Shown piece after piece: positions 1-9,816 of a stretch of DNA of 64,000 nt. Position 1 is the first letter of the stretch; each line of letters starts with the position of its first letter. The position numbers and the translations under genes are program-made. A model generated the notes under the pieces. The model was not told the DNA's origin and ran no database searches. It saw nothing but the letters and a program-made list of their open reading frames with translations. This stretch comes from JACQFK01 sp964619955 (GTDB lineage: Bacteria > Planctomycetota > MHYJ01 > JACPRB01), in NCBI GenBank assembly GCA_964619955.1, contig CAZUJF010000012.1, positions 1-64,000 on the forward strand, read 5' to 3'.

Positions 1-32
1 AAGTGTCAACTAAACTATTCGCCTTTTGTGTC

Positions 33-116
33 TCACTCCGCCCGTCGCGCGACAATCAGCAGCGCGGCAAGGAAGACGCCGCCCGGCAGGCCGTAGCGCT
101 TCATCATCCGTGGCAT
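33..116 (-). CDS. possible 27-residue membrane peptide
   Basis: This is a very short open frame encoding about 27 residues: a basic start (MPRMMKRYG), one hydrophobic stretch (about residues 13-22) and a basic end. A good Shine-Dalgarno-like GAGGGAG lies about 5 bases upstream of the ATG, which is the main reason for listing it. It lies downstream of the giant regulator gene on the same strand, beyond an inverted repeat. I recognise no family. It could be a small membrane peptide or chance. Confidence 0.3.
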   Translation of the reverse strand: MPRMMKRYGLPGGVFLAALLIVARRAE

Positions 117-148
117 GGGTGCTCCCTCTGCTTGATGTCCCGGGGACC

Positions 149-172
149 GCCCATGACTACCGCGTCATGGGC
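149..172. repeat. inverted repeat downstream of giant regulator
   Basis: Perfect 9-bp arms (GCCCATGAC / GTCATGGGC) are separated by 6 bases. A second small palindrome, CACTTGAAGTG, abuts it at 172-182. It sits between the stop of the giant regulator and the tiny open frame at 33-116. No T-run follows on either strand, so it is not a classical intrinsic terminator. It could be a processing hairpin or a protein-binding site. Confidence 0.5.
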
Positions 173-294
173 ACTTGAAGTGTGAATAATATTTCAGGAA
201 GTCGGCGCTTGTAAACAAAATAGCGGAACCTGTTGAGCCGCCCAAAGACAGCTCGCAGGGCTGCGCGGAGGTCGCCGATCCCGGAGGCCCAGCC

Positions 295-3200
295 TTACCT
301 CGGAATCCGCCCCGCCAGCGCGTCCGCCTGAGAGCGCACGTCGCTGAAGCGCACCGGCCAGTCCGTCTTGCGGAGCACCTCCACCGAGACGCGGGCCCCC
401 GCGAAGTCCTTCGCCTGGATCTGTGCGTTCGCCAGACCCAGCCAGCCGCCCGGCTCCTTCGTCCGCACCCGGATCACGTTCCGCCAGGACACGAGCGACT
501 CGCTCCAGCGCGCCTTGCCGTCCAGCACCTTCGCGTAGGCCTCGTGCCCCTCCGACTCGTGCGGCAGCATCTCCACCATCGTCGTGTACGCGCGCGCCGC
601 TTCGCCGGCGTCGCCCAGCCCCTCAAAGCGCTTGCCGAGCTGCTGGTAGATCGTCAGGTCGTGGCCCGAGATCGCCGCCGACTCCAACAGCTGCGCCAGC
701 GCCTCCTCCGGCCGCCCCGCCTTGTCCAGCGCCCCCACCAGCAGCTGGTGCGTCTCGACGTCGTTGGGCTGCCCCTCCGCCGCCCGCCGGAACTGCAGCG
801 CCGCGGGTCCGAAGGCGTTCTTGCCCAGATAGACCTTGCCCAGCGCCTTGCGCACGATCGGATTCTCCAGCCCGCTTTCGCGGACCTGCTGGTCCAGCCG
901 CACGACGTACGCGTCCAGGTCGGCCGCCTGCGCCAGCACCTGCTCCAGCTGCTGCAGCGCCGTCTGCCGCTGATGCTGGGAGCGGCCCCAGCTCACGATC
1001 GCCCCCGCCGCCGCGTCCACCGCCTTGTCGGTATGGCCCAGGCCGCTGTGGGCCGACGACAGCAGGGTGTAGTAGTGCGACGTCGTCCCGTCGCCCAGGC
1101 CGCGCGTCGGCGACGCCTTCACGTGCAGCGCGATCGCCTCCTCCAGGTGCGCCGCCCCCTCGGCGAACAAGCGCGTCTCCACGCAGACCGCCCCGAGCGA
1201 CGCGAGCACGCCTTCATTCCACTGCTTCGCGTCCTTGAAGTGCCGGGCCGCCGCCGCGTGCGTCGCCAGCAGCGCCGCCCGGTCCCCGGTGCCGTTGTAC
1301 GCCCGCATCAGCATCACCCGGTAGTCCAGGGTCCCCGGCCGAGCCTCGATCAGACGGACCAGCAGCGGAATCGACTCCGCCCAGCGCGCACTCCGCTGCA
1401 GGAACTGGCAAAGCAGATGCCGGCTGTCGATCCCCAGGATCCCCGCGCGCTGCGCCACGAACAGCGCATCAATCCCCTCCGGGTGCTTCGTGAGGCCGTC
1501 GTAGAGGTAGCGCGCAATGTAGACGACCCCGGCTTCGGACGTCCGGCTGGCCTCCAGGAGCTCCAGCGCCACCCGCAGGAAGTCACCCCGCTTCTCCTGC
1601 CAGAAATACGAATGGTCATCGCTGTAGAAGTTTCGATTGCGCGCGGTCCGGGTCCGCAGATCGTCCCGGAGCTCCCGCAGCACGAGCGCCAGGAGACGCT
1701 CCTCCAGCGCCGCCCCCAGGACCCCCGCCTGCGTGCGGTACTGCGCCGCATAGCCCCCGAGCTGCGGCCAGAAATCGCCGTCCTGCAGACGCAGCCAGGC
1801 CGGCTCGCGCTCCGCCCGCGTCGCCAGGAACTCCAGCGCCGTGCGGGCACCCAGCGTCTCGACCACGCGCTGGGCCACCTGCCCCACGGCGTGCTGACCC
1901 GACCGGTACTGGTAGAGCGCCAGGATCCCCGGCAGCTCGTCGAACGCGAAGGTCCGGACATCCTCCTTCACCGACCCGAACTTCAGATCGTGAAACGCGG
2001 CGTGCCAGACGTTCACCAACGTCTGGACGAACTGGTGCATCTGCCCCTCGTTCGTCGGGCGCTTCAGCTCCGCCAGCAGCTTCGCGTAGAGAGCGCGGTA
2101 CAGGGCCTCGCCCCTGCCGAGCGAGACTTCCGCGCGGGCGGACAAAGCCCGCTGGTAGTGCTGGTAGAGCATCTGCGTCAGGTGCTGGATCTGCCCTTCG
2201 GGATGCGGCCGCGCGAGCTCCGAGAGCCACAGCTGCTCGGCCGCCCGGAACTCGCCCAGACCCTCGCGATAGGAGCCGAGCGCCTGCAGATAACCGTTCG
2301 CCGAGGCCGGCAGCAGGCCGTCGCCGGCCTGACGGAACTCCTCCAGCGCGGAGCCCAGCAACTCGGCCGCCGGGGCCTTCCGCCCGTTGGCCCAGAGGCC
2401 CTCCGCATAGTGGGCGCCGATCGACAGCCGGCCCCAGGTCCGCGCCGGCGCGGCGTTGAAAAGCTCGCGCAGCTGGCGCAGCTGCTCCTCCGCGAGCGCG
2501 GGGACCAGACCGCCCTGCGCCGCCAGGAAGCCCGCCAGCAGCTCCGGCTCGTCTGCGACCCGGACGCCCCGCCAGGCCTCCTTCAGCGCCGTCAGGGCCT
2601 TGGCCACGTGCGGCCCCGCCCCGTGCGCCTGCGTCGCCGCCCGGTGCTGCACGACGAACTCCAGCAGCCGCAAGCCGCGCTTGTCCACGTCGGACTTCGC
2701 GCGATCATGCAGCGGACGCAACTGCGCCGAGAGCCGATCAAGCGTCGCCTCCTCCTGGAGCATGCTCGTGAGCTGCCTCAGCTGACCGAGGAACGGGTAG
2801 ATGCGCGACGCCGACTGGCCCATCACTCCCTCCGGCAGGCACTCCAGGAGCCGGAAATCGCGCGTGACGCTGTAGAGGTTCTGCAGGGTCCACAGGTAAT
2901 TCGCGGGGCTCTGCGCCTTGCGGAAGAGCGCGACGAGCTTCAGCGTCGTCTCCTCGTCCAGCTCGGCCGGGACCTGGTCGCGCGAGCGCGAGACCTTGGC
3001 GTATTCCGCGTAGAGCGCCTGACCGAGTTCGTGCTCGTTCATCGCCGCCCAGGACTTGATCTGCGCCTCGCGCCGCGCCTCCTTCTTCCCTTGGACCAGA
3101 TACCAGCCCGCCAGCAGGCGGTACTCCTCGTGACCCAGACCGTCGTGTTTCTCCACCGCCTCCAGGACCGCGACGGCCTCGTCGATGCGATTCCGCTCGG

Positions 3201-6200
3201 CCAGGATCCTCGCGTAGTCGCGGCCCCAGCGCAGCACGGCGACCTTGTCGCCCGCGCCGTACCAGTCCTTCAGGCGCGCCTGGACGTCGGCGCCCCGATC
3301 GAGCGCCGTCAGCAGCGTGTAGACGAGGTGCTTCCAGTCGAGCAGTTCCGGCGAGGCCGCCTCGCCCGCCGCCAGGGCCGCCAGCACGAGCGCCGGATCG
3401 ATCGCCTCCTGGACCGCCGCGAACGACGCCGTCCAGGCCATCCGCCCCGCCAGGACCCGGTCCTCCAGCGTCTTTCCCCGGATCGCCTGGAGTTGCGCCA
3501 GCGCCGCCGCGCCGACTTTCGCCAGATCGCGCTTCAGCCGCGCCTGCAGATACAGGCGTTCGGCGAGGATCCACTTCCTCAACTCCTTCAGGTCGTCGCG
3601 GACCTCGAGCGCCGCCAGCAGCTCGAGGGCCGCGGCGCGCGCCTCGCGCAGCGCGGCACCATTGGCCTCCGCCAGCTTTCGGCGCGGCATCGCGTTCACG
3701 TCCGGGAGCGCCGCCACCGCGGCCTTCGCCCGCGCCGCAGGCAGCCAGTCCATGAAGTGATGAAAGAGCGGCACCGTCTTGAGCTTCGGCAGCAGCTCCA
3801 CGAGTTCCTTCTCCGTTTCGGCCGTCCAGGGCTGCTCCAGCAGCAACTCGAAGAGTGAGGCCTGCCCCGCGGTGCCGAGGGCGCGGAAGAGCTTCAGCTT
3901 CAACTCGGTGCGGCCGTGGGCGGCCAGGAGGCCCTGCCAGTGATCCTTGTCCTCGCCCTGGGCCGCCTGCCAGCGGAGATAGACCTGGTCGAGCAGCGCC
4001 TGCCAGCCCGCCTCGCCCTCGTCCGTGCTCAGATGGCCGCGCACCCAGCTGAAGTGGCGGACGAAGCGCTCCGCCTCCATTCCCTGCACCCGGGCCTTCA
4101 GGTCCGCGTGGAGCTCCGCCAGGAACGCCCGCCCCGCATCCGTCTGCACGAAGCGCCCGTCGCCCGCGATGGTGGCGACGTGGGACACGAAGTCCGGACG
4201 ATCCAGCAGACGCCGGGCCGTCGCGGCCATTTTCACGGCGACCTCGGGATCCATGCGGTTCCGGTACATCAGGTAACCCTGACCGCACCCGTGCTGGATG
4301 GCGGCCAGCAGCCGATGGACATCGTCGCCCGCCAGCCACTCGGCCATCAGCGCGTTCGCCGCGTCGACCCGGTCCAGCAGGATCTGCGCCGACAGCAGCT
4401 TGTTGAAGTCGTACGCGTTCAGCGTGGCGGGCTTCTCCGTCCGCCACGCATCCATGTGATTCAGGAACGGCTCCAGGCGGTACGCCGCCAGCAGGAGATC
4501 TCCCAGCGTCCGGCGGATCTGTCCGATTTCCTCGTCCTTCCAGCCGCCCGCTTCCTTCGCCTTCAGGAACGCAAGCGCGTCATCCACCCGGGAGCGCTGC
4601 GCCAGCGCCTGCGCATAGGCGATCAAGACGCCCAGATCCTTTGGAAAACGCTCCGCCATCGACTGCTGCTGCGCGAAGACCGCCTCGGGCTTTCCCATGG
4701 CCTGGAGGCAGCCCAGCACCTGGTGTTCATACTGCAGGGCCGCGCCGGGAATCCCCGCCCGCCGCTCGAAGACCGGCTTCAGCAAACGCACGACCTCCAG
4801 ACGCTCGTTGCCCTGGTGGAACGACCCCGCGTAGCCGAGCAGCTGCTGCGCGGCGGCGTAGTCGGCGGGACGCTCCTTCAGGGCTCCCGCGGACTCGACC
4901 ACCCACTTCCGCAACTCTTCCAACCGGCGGCGCTCCAGCAGGATCGCGGCGCGGATCGGGACCAGGGCCGTCCTGCCCGCGGCCGCCGCCTCCACCCCCT
5001 TCAGCGCCGCTTCAGCCTTGTCCCAGTCCTGACGGGCCGCCCAATGGCGCAAGACCATCCAGCAGTCCTCGAAGCTCGCCCTGCCGTCCGCGACGGCCTG
5101 CCGGGCGGCGTCAATGGATGCGGGCTCCGGGCCCAGCTGCAGCGCCTGCGCCCGCAGCGTCAGGCGCGCGGCGATATCCGCCGCCGGATCCGCCGAGACC
5201 GCCACGGCGATGACGAGCGGGTCGCCCGCCTCGTCGCCGGCGCCGCGGACCGTCCGCTTCCGCGGCCAGAAGGCGCCCGCGAGCTCCACGAAGTCCTCGT
5301 AGAGCGTCGCCCACTGGACCTTGCCGTCCGTCACGGAGCGGACTTCGAGCACCACGCCGCGCCGGGGATCGATCACGACCACGACCGAGTGCTTCGGCGC
5401 CCGCGGATGCCGCAGCGCCAGTTCCTTCGTGCCGTTGGCGCCCTCCGCCAGTTCCGCCGTGTATCCGGCATAGGCCCGGAAGCTCTCTTCGAACAGCCAG
5501 TCCAGGGGCCTCGGCCAAGCGTGCTCATCGTGCTCGTGCCGGGGCCGCACGGAGGACGTCAGCCAGGTCGCGTCGATCGCGCCGCGTTCGTTCCCGACGG
5601 ACCAGTCGATCCGGAATCCCTGGCCGGGCACCGGCGAGGGCAGCACGGCCCAGGCCTTGGGGCCGACGATCGTCTCGGTCGAAGTTCCGCCGGGACCCGA
5701 GACGACGATGCGCACTCCGCGGGCCGCCGCGACGCGATGATCCAGCGTCCGAATGAGATCCAGAACCTCCTTGGACCATTTCGCGTCGATGCTTCCCGGC
5801 GGAACGGGACTCAGGTCCGGGAACAGACCCCCGAGGAAATCCCGCGGTGCCGCGGGCAGATACCCGTTCCAGCCATACGCCGACTTGAGCTGGAGGCGCT
5901 CCCTCGACGCCGGCTTCCGGGAAAGCATGTCCTTGGAGCGGCCATCAAAGTTCATCCGCCGATCTTCCTTGTACGACTTTCGTTCAAACACCTCCTCCTG
6001 GGGGGCTTCGAGCGCCGGAGATGTCGGGACGGAGGCCGGTTCCGGGGCGGCCAGTTGCTTCGCCGACTCCTCCAGATCCTCCAGCTCGTTTCGATCGCTT
6101 TCCCCGCCTTCGACAGGGCTCTTCTCGTCGTGGGCATAACGGAGCTCATCACGGTACCTGCCCTTGTCCCCAAACGATCCGGTCAGCCCCAGCTTGCGGC

Positions 6201-9156
6201 CGCTGTCCCCCCTCTGAAACTCCGCCCGCAACTCCGGCGCGAGCGCCTCCATCAGGTCGCGGCCCAGCCCCGAGATCGTCGTGAGCGCCTCGCGCTGCAG
6301 GCGGAGCCTCCACGAACGCGCCAGCAGCATCTGCTTCCGCGTCAGCTCGAACGTCGCGTCCTGCCGCCCCAGCGCGAAGAACTCCTCGCCGTCGCGCATC
6401 CGGAAGCGCTTCTTGACGCCAAAGCGCTCGCGGTCGGCGTCGCTCTCCAGCACGAGGAACGACGTGTATGGCGTGATGATCTGGTAGTCCTCGGACAGCG
6501 CGATGATCCGCTCCTTGATCTCGGGCGCCGACCCCTGCTCCAGCAGATGGTCCAGGTGCTGCCGCGCCCAGAAGCGCGGGATGAACGAGTTGCCCTCGTC
6601 GGCCCCGGCCAGCACCAACTGGCCCGCATAGGCCACCGGACGGCCGTCGAGCTTCCCTCGCACGACGACTTTGCCCCGAACCTCGCCGCCCGTGGGGTTG
6701 AAGCGCCCCACGATGAACTGCTGCGTGCCCGCGGCCACGTTGGGGATCGTCCCGGGATAAACCGCCGCCACGGCCATGCCCTCGAACGCCACGCTCACAT
6801 CCTTCAAGCCGGGCGCCGCCAGTTCCTTGAGCAGCTGGTAGGCCGCCTTCGCGGGATCGCTCCCGCCGCCGATCTCGCGCCACGAGCCGCCGCCGAGCCC
6901 CGCGATCGCCTTCATCACGCCCGGCTCGAAGGCCGACCCCGGCGCCACCGCATGGAAGCTGCCCTTGCCTCCGTACTTCGTCTTCAGCCGCTGGGCAAAC
7001 GCCACGGGATCGGCATCGCCCGTCGTCACCGTGCCGTCGCCGACGTAGACGACCTGCACCCCGTCGACCGCCTTCTCGAATACCGCGTCGAAGGCCTTGT
7101 CCAGGTCGCTCCAGCCCAGCGGCCGCCGCGCCTGCACGAAGCGCAGCGCCCCGGCGACCGACTCGTCGCGCGCGGGAACCCAGTCCGCCCCGGACCAGCG
7201 GGCCTCCGTGTCGCAGGTCAGCACCCTGAAGCGGTCGGTTTTGGACAGGGACGACAACAGCGCGTCGATGAAGTCGAGTTGCGTCTTCCGCGCCGCCCCG
7301 TGCATCGAGCCCGATGTGTCGGCCATGACGATGAGCGAGAGGGGTTTCCCGCCCGGCAGCGTCTCGCGGCGGTCTTCTCCTGCCGCCGGCACGTTGAAGC
7401 CGACCAGGAAGTAGCCGTCGTCGCCACGGCGGTGCGGCACCACCGTCAGCGCGCCGGCCTCCGCCCGCGTCGTCACCCGCAGTTCGAAGTCGGTCTGGGG
7501 CGCGTACTCCTGGGCGTCGAACTCGGCGGAGGCGGCGCCCCCGGCCGTCCGGATGCGGCAGGGATGCGACGGGCAGACCACGGACGTCAACGGCTCCGAC
7601 GAGGAGATCTTCACCTCGATCTGGAGCTTCTTGAGGGGGTGGAGCCGCAGCATCTCGCTCTGGAGCGCGTAGAGGTAGCGGTACGTGTCCCCCACCTTCG
7701 GCAGCACCTGCGTGTAGCTGATCTTGATGCGCTTTTCAGCGCCGATGGGGAACACGCGCGCCTTGAAGATGTTGCCGCCGCTCCATTCGAGCAGCCCCGG
7801 ATCGCGCCGTTCGCGCAGGATCGTCTCGTAGATCTCGCGGGCGCGCTGCTTCTCCACGACGTCGGCGTGCACGTATTCGTCGCCGATCCACATCCCGAAG
7901 CCGGAGATGGAGGCGTCCTGCGGGAGCGGAAAGTAGAAGACGCCCTCCAGGATCGAGGAGGTGGTGTTGAGGAACGACTCCTCGATCTCGGTGCGGGCGA
8001 TCTGGTCGCGGATGTCCACGACGACCTTGTAGTAGCCGATCTCCAGGGCGACGTCGCGTCCGTCGATGCTGGCCAGGAGCGAGCCCAGCGCCTCGGTGGA
8101 GGCGTTGCCCTTGTAGCCGTCGAGCCACGCGGGATACTTCTCCAGGACGCTGAGTTTGTCCTGTTGCACCCGGTAGGCACGCGTGCCGCTCGCGCTGAGC
8201 CTGGCGTCGCCCGGGCCGAGGATCTCGATCTTCTCGTCCTTCGGACAGGAAAGCTCCACCTCACCGTTGACGAGGCGGAGCGTGGTCGGGTCCACGAGTT
8301 CCACGAGCGCCCCGGGTCCGAGGATGAGGCCCGCGCGTCCAAGGGCGACTGAGAGGGCGTTGGCGCCGCGCGCGCCGGTACGGATCCAGTCACCCGCTTC
8401 CAGCAGCAGGTGCTCATCGGCCACGCTCCAACGATCGGCGCCGACGGGCTTGACCTGGGCAATGCCCTCGCGGTCGCGGACGCGACCGATGGCGGGATCC
8501 TCGGAAAGGGCGACGGTGCCGAGCTCGGGGGTGAGACGCCGCGGGGCGCCCTCCTGTCCGCGGGGGATGAATTTGACGATCCCCTCCAGAACGCGCGCGG
8601 TGACCCAGGGCCTGAAATTTCCGGAGGCAGCCCTCGCTTGAAGCTGATCGATATCCATAGCGCGGTTGAGCCGGACTTCGTAGCGGGTTCCCTCGTTCAG
8701 GAGCCGGCCCGCGGGCGTTTCGACGCTCATCGGTCCCGTCAGGTCCAGCTCGACGTGTCCGGCCTTGAGCGTGACGACGTCCCCCGCCACCTCGTAGATC
8801 GTCGGGGCGAGCAGGCGCATGAGACCGGAGCGCAGCTTCACCTCGGTGACGGCCGCCACGACGGGCTCGGGTGCCGGCGCAGGAGCTTGCCGGCTGAGCC
8901 AGACCAGGCCGAGGAAGACGGCCGCGGCCGCGGCCCAGCCCAAGAATCTAAAGGAGGAGACGCGGGGTTCGGGTGCCTGGAACTCCGGGAGCGGCCGCCC
9001 GAGCGCGCCGGCCAGATCGACCTGCTCGCGCGCGCCGCGCGCCATCCGCCGGCGGGCGTCGGGGTCGCTCTTGAGCAGGGTTTCCAGTTCCCGGACACCG
9101 GCTTCGTCCAGCGAGCCGTCGAACCAGCGCTCGACCAGGTCGTCCGAGGGTGCCAT
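295..9156 (-). CDS. giant ECF-linked membrane regulator: anti-sigma-like N-terminus, VIT and VWA domains, long TPR tail
   Basis: The protein has 2,953 residues. The start is the ATG that overlaps the stop of the sigma gene (TGATG), with AAGGAG 8 bases upstream. Residues 1-50 resemble the short acidic N-terminus of planctomycete FecR-type anti-sigma proteins, but no zinc-finger Cys/His set is visible. One membrane helix spans about 71-88. Residues about 100-340 look like one or two FecR-like beta domains. A VIT domain follows (about 371-500), then a VWA domain with an intact MIDAS start DTSGS (D613-S617). The remaining 2,000 or so residues are helical, Ala/Leu-rich TPR-like repeats. The likely role is sequestering the upstream ECF sigma factor and sensing an envelope signal; this is inferred from gene order. 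The length is extreme for an anti-sigma protein. A second domain of unknown type between VWA and TPRs (about 1000-1400) was not recognised. Confidence 0.88.
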   Translation of the reverse strand: MAPSDDLVERWFDGSLDEAGVRELETLLKSDPDARRRMARGAREQVDLAGALGRPLPEFQAPEPRVSSFRFLGWAAAAAVFLGLVWLSRQAPAPAPEPVVAAVTEVKLRSGLMRLLAPTIYEVAGDVVTLKAGHVELDLTGPMSVETPAGRLLNEGTRYEVRLNRAMDIDQLQARAASGNFRPWVTARVLEGIVKFIPRGQEGAPRRLTPELGTVALSEDPAIGRVRDREGIAQVKPVGADRWSVADEHLLLEAGDWIRTGARGANALSVALGRAGLILGPGALVELVDPTTLRLVNGEVELSCPKDEKIEILGPGDARLSASGTRAYRVQQDKLSVLEKYPAWLDGYKGNASTEALGSLLASIDGRDVALEIGYYKVVVDIRDQIARTEIEESFLNTTSSILEGVFYFPLPQDASISGFGMWIGDEYVHADVVEKQRAREIYETILRERRDPGLLEWSGGNIFKARVFPIGAEKRIKISYTQVLPKVGDTYRYLYALQSEMLRLHPLKKLQIEVKISSSEPLTSVVCPSHPCRIRTAGGAASAEFDAQEYAPQTDFELRVTTRAEAGALTVVPHRRGDDGYFLVGFNVPAAGEDRRETLPGGKPLSLIVMADTSGSMHGAARKTQLDFIDALLSSLSKTDRFRVLTCDTEARWSGADWVPARDESVAGALRFVQARRPLGWSDLDKAFDAVFEKAVDGVQVVYVGDGTVTTGDADPVAFAQRLKTKYGGKGSFHAVAPGSAFEPGVMKAIAGLGGGSWREIGGGSDPAKAAYQLLKELAAPGLKDVSVAFEGMAVAAVYPGTIPNVAAGTQQFIVGRFNPTGGEVRGKVVVRGKLDGRPVAYAGQLVLAGADEGNSFIPRFWARQHLDHLLEQGSAPEIKERIIALSEDYQIITPYTSFLVLESDADRERFGVKKRFRMRDGEEFFALGRQDATFELTRKQMLLARSWRLRLQREALTTISGLGRDLMEALAPELRAEFQRGDSGRKLGLTGSFGDKGRYRDELRYAHDEKSPVEGGESDRNELEDLEESAKQLAAPEPASVPTSPALEAPQEEVFERKSYKEDRRMNFDGRSKDMLSRKPASRERLQLKSAYGWNGYLPAAPRDFLGGLFPDLSPVPPGSIDAKWSKEVLDLIRTLDHRVAAARGVRIVVSGPGGTSTETIVGPKAWAVLPSPVPGQGFRIDWSVGNERGAIDATWLTSSVRPRHEHDEHAWPRPLDWLFEESFRAYAGYTAELAEGANGTKELALRHPRAPKHSVVVVIDPRRGVVLEVRSVTDGKVQWATLYEDFVELAGAFWPRKRTVRGAGDEAGDPLVIAVAVSADPAADIAARLTLRAQALQLGPEPASIDAARQAVADGRASFEDCWMVLRHWAARQDWDKAEAALKGVEAAAAGRTALVPIRAAILLERRRLEELRKWVVESAGALKERPADYAAAQQLLGYAGSFHQGNERLEVVRLLKPVFERRAGIPGAALQYEHQVLGCLQAMGKPEAVFAQQQSMAERFPKDLGVLIAYAQALAQRSRVDDALAFLKAKEAGGWKDEEIGQIRRTLGDLLLAAYRLEPFLNHMDAWRTEKPATLNAYDFNKLLSAQILLDRVDAANALMAEWLAGDDVHRLLAAIQHGCGQGYLMYRNRMDPEVAVKMAATARRLLDRPDFVSHVATIAGDGRFVQTDAGRAFLAELHADLKARVQGMEAERFVRHFSWVRGHLSTDEGEAGWQALLDQVYLRWQAAQGEDKDHWQGLLAAHGRTELKLKLFRALGTAGQASLFELLLEQPWTAETEKELVELLPKLKTVPLFHHFMDWLPAARAKAAVAALPDVNAMPRRKLAEANGAALREARAAALELLAALEVRDDLKELRKWILAERLYLQARLKRDLAKVGAAALAQLQAIRGKTLEDRVLAGRMAWTASFAAVQEAIDPALVLAALAAGEAASPELLDWKHLVYTLLTALDRGADVQARLKDWYGAGDKVAVLRWGRDYARILAERNRIDEAVAVLEAVEKHDGLGHEEYRLLAGWYLVQGKKEARREAQIKSWAAMNEHELGQALYAEYAKVSRSRDQVPAELDEETTLKLVALFRKAQSPANYLWTLQNLYSVTRDFRLLECLPEGVMGQSASRIYPFLGQLRQLTSMLQEEATLDRLSAQLRPLHDRAKSDVDKRGLRLLEFVVQHRAATQAHGAGPHVAKALTALKEAWRGVRVADEPELLAGFLAAQGGLVPALAEEQLRQLRELFNAAPARTWGRLSIGAHYAEGLWANGRKAPAAELLGSALEEFRQAGDGLLPASANGYLQALGSYREGLGEFRAAEQLWLSELARPHPEGQIQHLTQMLYQHYQRALSARAEVSLGRGEALYRALYAKLLAELKRPTNEGQMHQFVQTLVNVWHAAFHDLKFGSVKEDVRTFAFDELPGILALYQYRSGQHAVGQVAQRVVETLGARTALEFLATRAEREPAWLRLQDGDFWPQLGGYAAQYRTQAGVLGAALEERLLALVLRELRDDLRTRTARNRNFYSDDHSYFWQEKRGDFLRVALELLEASRTSEAGVVYIARYLYDGLTKHPEGIDALFVAQRAGILGIDSRHLLCQFLQRSARWAESIPLLVRLIEARPGTLDYRVMLMRAYNGTGDRAALLATHAAAARHFKDAKQWNEGVLASLGAVCVETRLFAEGAAHLEEAIALHVKASPTRGLGDGTTSHYYTLLSSAHSGLGHTDKAVDAAAGAIVSWGRSQHQRQTALQQLEQVLAQAADLDAYVVRLDQQVRESGLENPIVRKALGKVYLGKNAFGPAALQFRRAAEGQPNDVETHQLLVGALDKAGRPEEALAQLLESAAISGHDLTIYQQLGKRFEGLGDAGEAARAYTTMVEMLPHESEGHEAYAKVLDGKARWSESLVSWRNVIRVRTKEPGGWLGLANAQIQAKDFAGARVSVEVLRKTDWPVRFSDVRSQADALAGRIPR

Positions 9157-9683
9157 CACTCGTTCTCCTTCAAGCGGCCTTCCACGCAGGCCTGCAGTCT
9201 CTTGCGCAGCCGGGAGAGCTGGACCTTGAGCGCGTCCTCGCTGCGGCCGGCCTCCGCGGCGATGCGCCGGAGCGGCAGCCCGGCGGCGTAACGAAGGCTC
9301 AGCAGGCGGCGGGGTTCCGCTTCCAGTTCTTGGACGCAGGCGCGGAGGGCGGGTTCCCGATCGTCGGATTCTTCCTCCCACTCCTGGGCGAGTTGTTCGA
9401 TCACCTCGGAGCTGAGGGCGACGCTGCGGCGGCGGCCCGCGGCGCGCCGGTGGCGCAGGGCCTGGAGGCGCGCGATGGCGCGGACCCAGGCGCCGAAATT
9501 CGTGCCGGCCTCAAACGTGGGGCGGATGCGCAGGGCCTCGAGGGCGACCTCCTGGTAGAGGTCGTCCGCGTCCTGCCGGTCGCCGGTGATGAGCGTCAGG
9601 AAGCCGACGAGGCTGCGCCGTTCGAGGGCAAGGAGCGACAGGAGTTCGTCGCTGCTCAGCACGGCCACGGACACGACTCGCAC
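9156..9683 (-). CDS. ECF RNA polymerase sigma factor
   Basis: This is a sigma-70 family protein of the extracytoplasmic type. Region 2 is seen as LITGDRQDADDLYQEVALEA and region 4 as a helix-turn-helix (RYAAGLPLRRIAAEAGRSED) followed by LKVQLSRLRKRLQ. It resembles the planctomycete/verrucomicrobial ECF group that is paired with FecR-like regulators. The frame is open further upstream, but no ATG is well placed. In-frame GTG codons lie at 9683, 9674, 9668 and 9662, and the conserved part begins at LSSDELLSLL. I give the outermost of these; the true start may be up to 21 bases further in. Its stop overlaps the ATG of the giant regulator, so the two are probably translationally coupled. Confidence 0.88.
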   Translation of the reverse strand: MRVVSVAVLSSDELLSLLALERRSLVGFLTLITGDRQDADDLYQEVALEALRIRPTFEAGTNFGAWVRAIARLQALRHRRAAGRRRSVALSSEVIEQLAQEWEEESDDREPALRACVQELEAEPRRLLSLRYAAGLPLRRIAAEAGRSEDALKVQLSRLRKRLQACVEGRLKENE

Positions 9684-9723
9684 ATGGGTGAACGCCCCCG
9701 CCGCCGAAAGGTAACATGGAAAA

Positions 9724-9779
9724 GGTAAGTAGTGGCGCATAAGTTTTTCCGGATACAAGAGTGTGCGCCACTACTTACC
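9724..9779. repeat. long perfect inverted repeat upstream of ECF sigma gene
   Basis: Two perfect 16-bp arms (GGTAAGTAGTGGCGCA at 9724-9739 and its complement at 9764-9779) flank a 24-base AT-richer loop. It lies between the start region of the minus-strand ECF sigma gene and the plus-strand hemerythrin. It may be an operator or hairpin controlling the sigma gene, or a fossil of a small mobile element. No T-run follows either arm. Confidence 0.75.
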
Positions 9780-9816
9780 CTGAGCGAGCCGTAGGCGAGT
9801 CGAAGGGTTGTAACCC
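9778..9816. repeat. REP-like palindromic element
   Basis: This sequence begins CCCTGAGCGAGCC and runs to GAGTCGAAGGG. The outer ends CCCT/AGGG and the inner GCC/GGC can pair. It continues into a second small palindrome, GGGTTGTAACCC. Similar CCCTGAGCGA...TCGAAGGG sequences are common as dispersed intergenic repeats in several bacterial phyla (general knowledge). It abuts the preceding 16-bp inverted repeat. Confidence 0.5.

Noticed and set aside
544..3858. Plus-strand open frame of 1,104 codons opposite the TPR tail
   Set aside because: Antisense shadow of the repeat region, with Arg/Leu/Gln bias and no family features.
3916..8352. Plus-strand open frame of about 1,480 codons opposite the giant regulator
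   Set aside because: Arg/Pro/Gln/Leu-rich, no domains, and antisense to a gene with clear VIT/VWA domains; a product of high GC codon bias.
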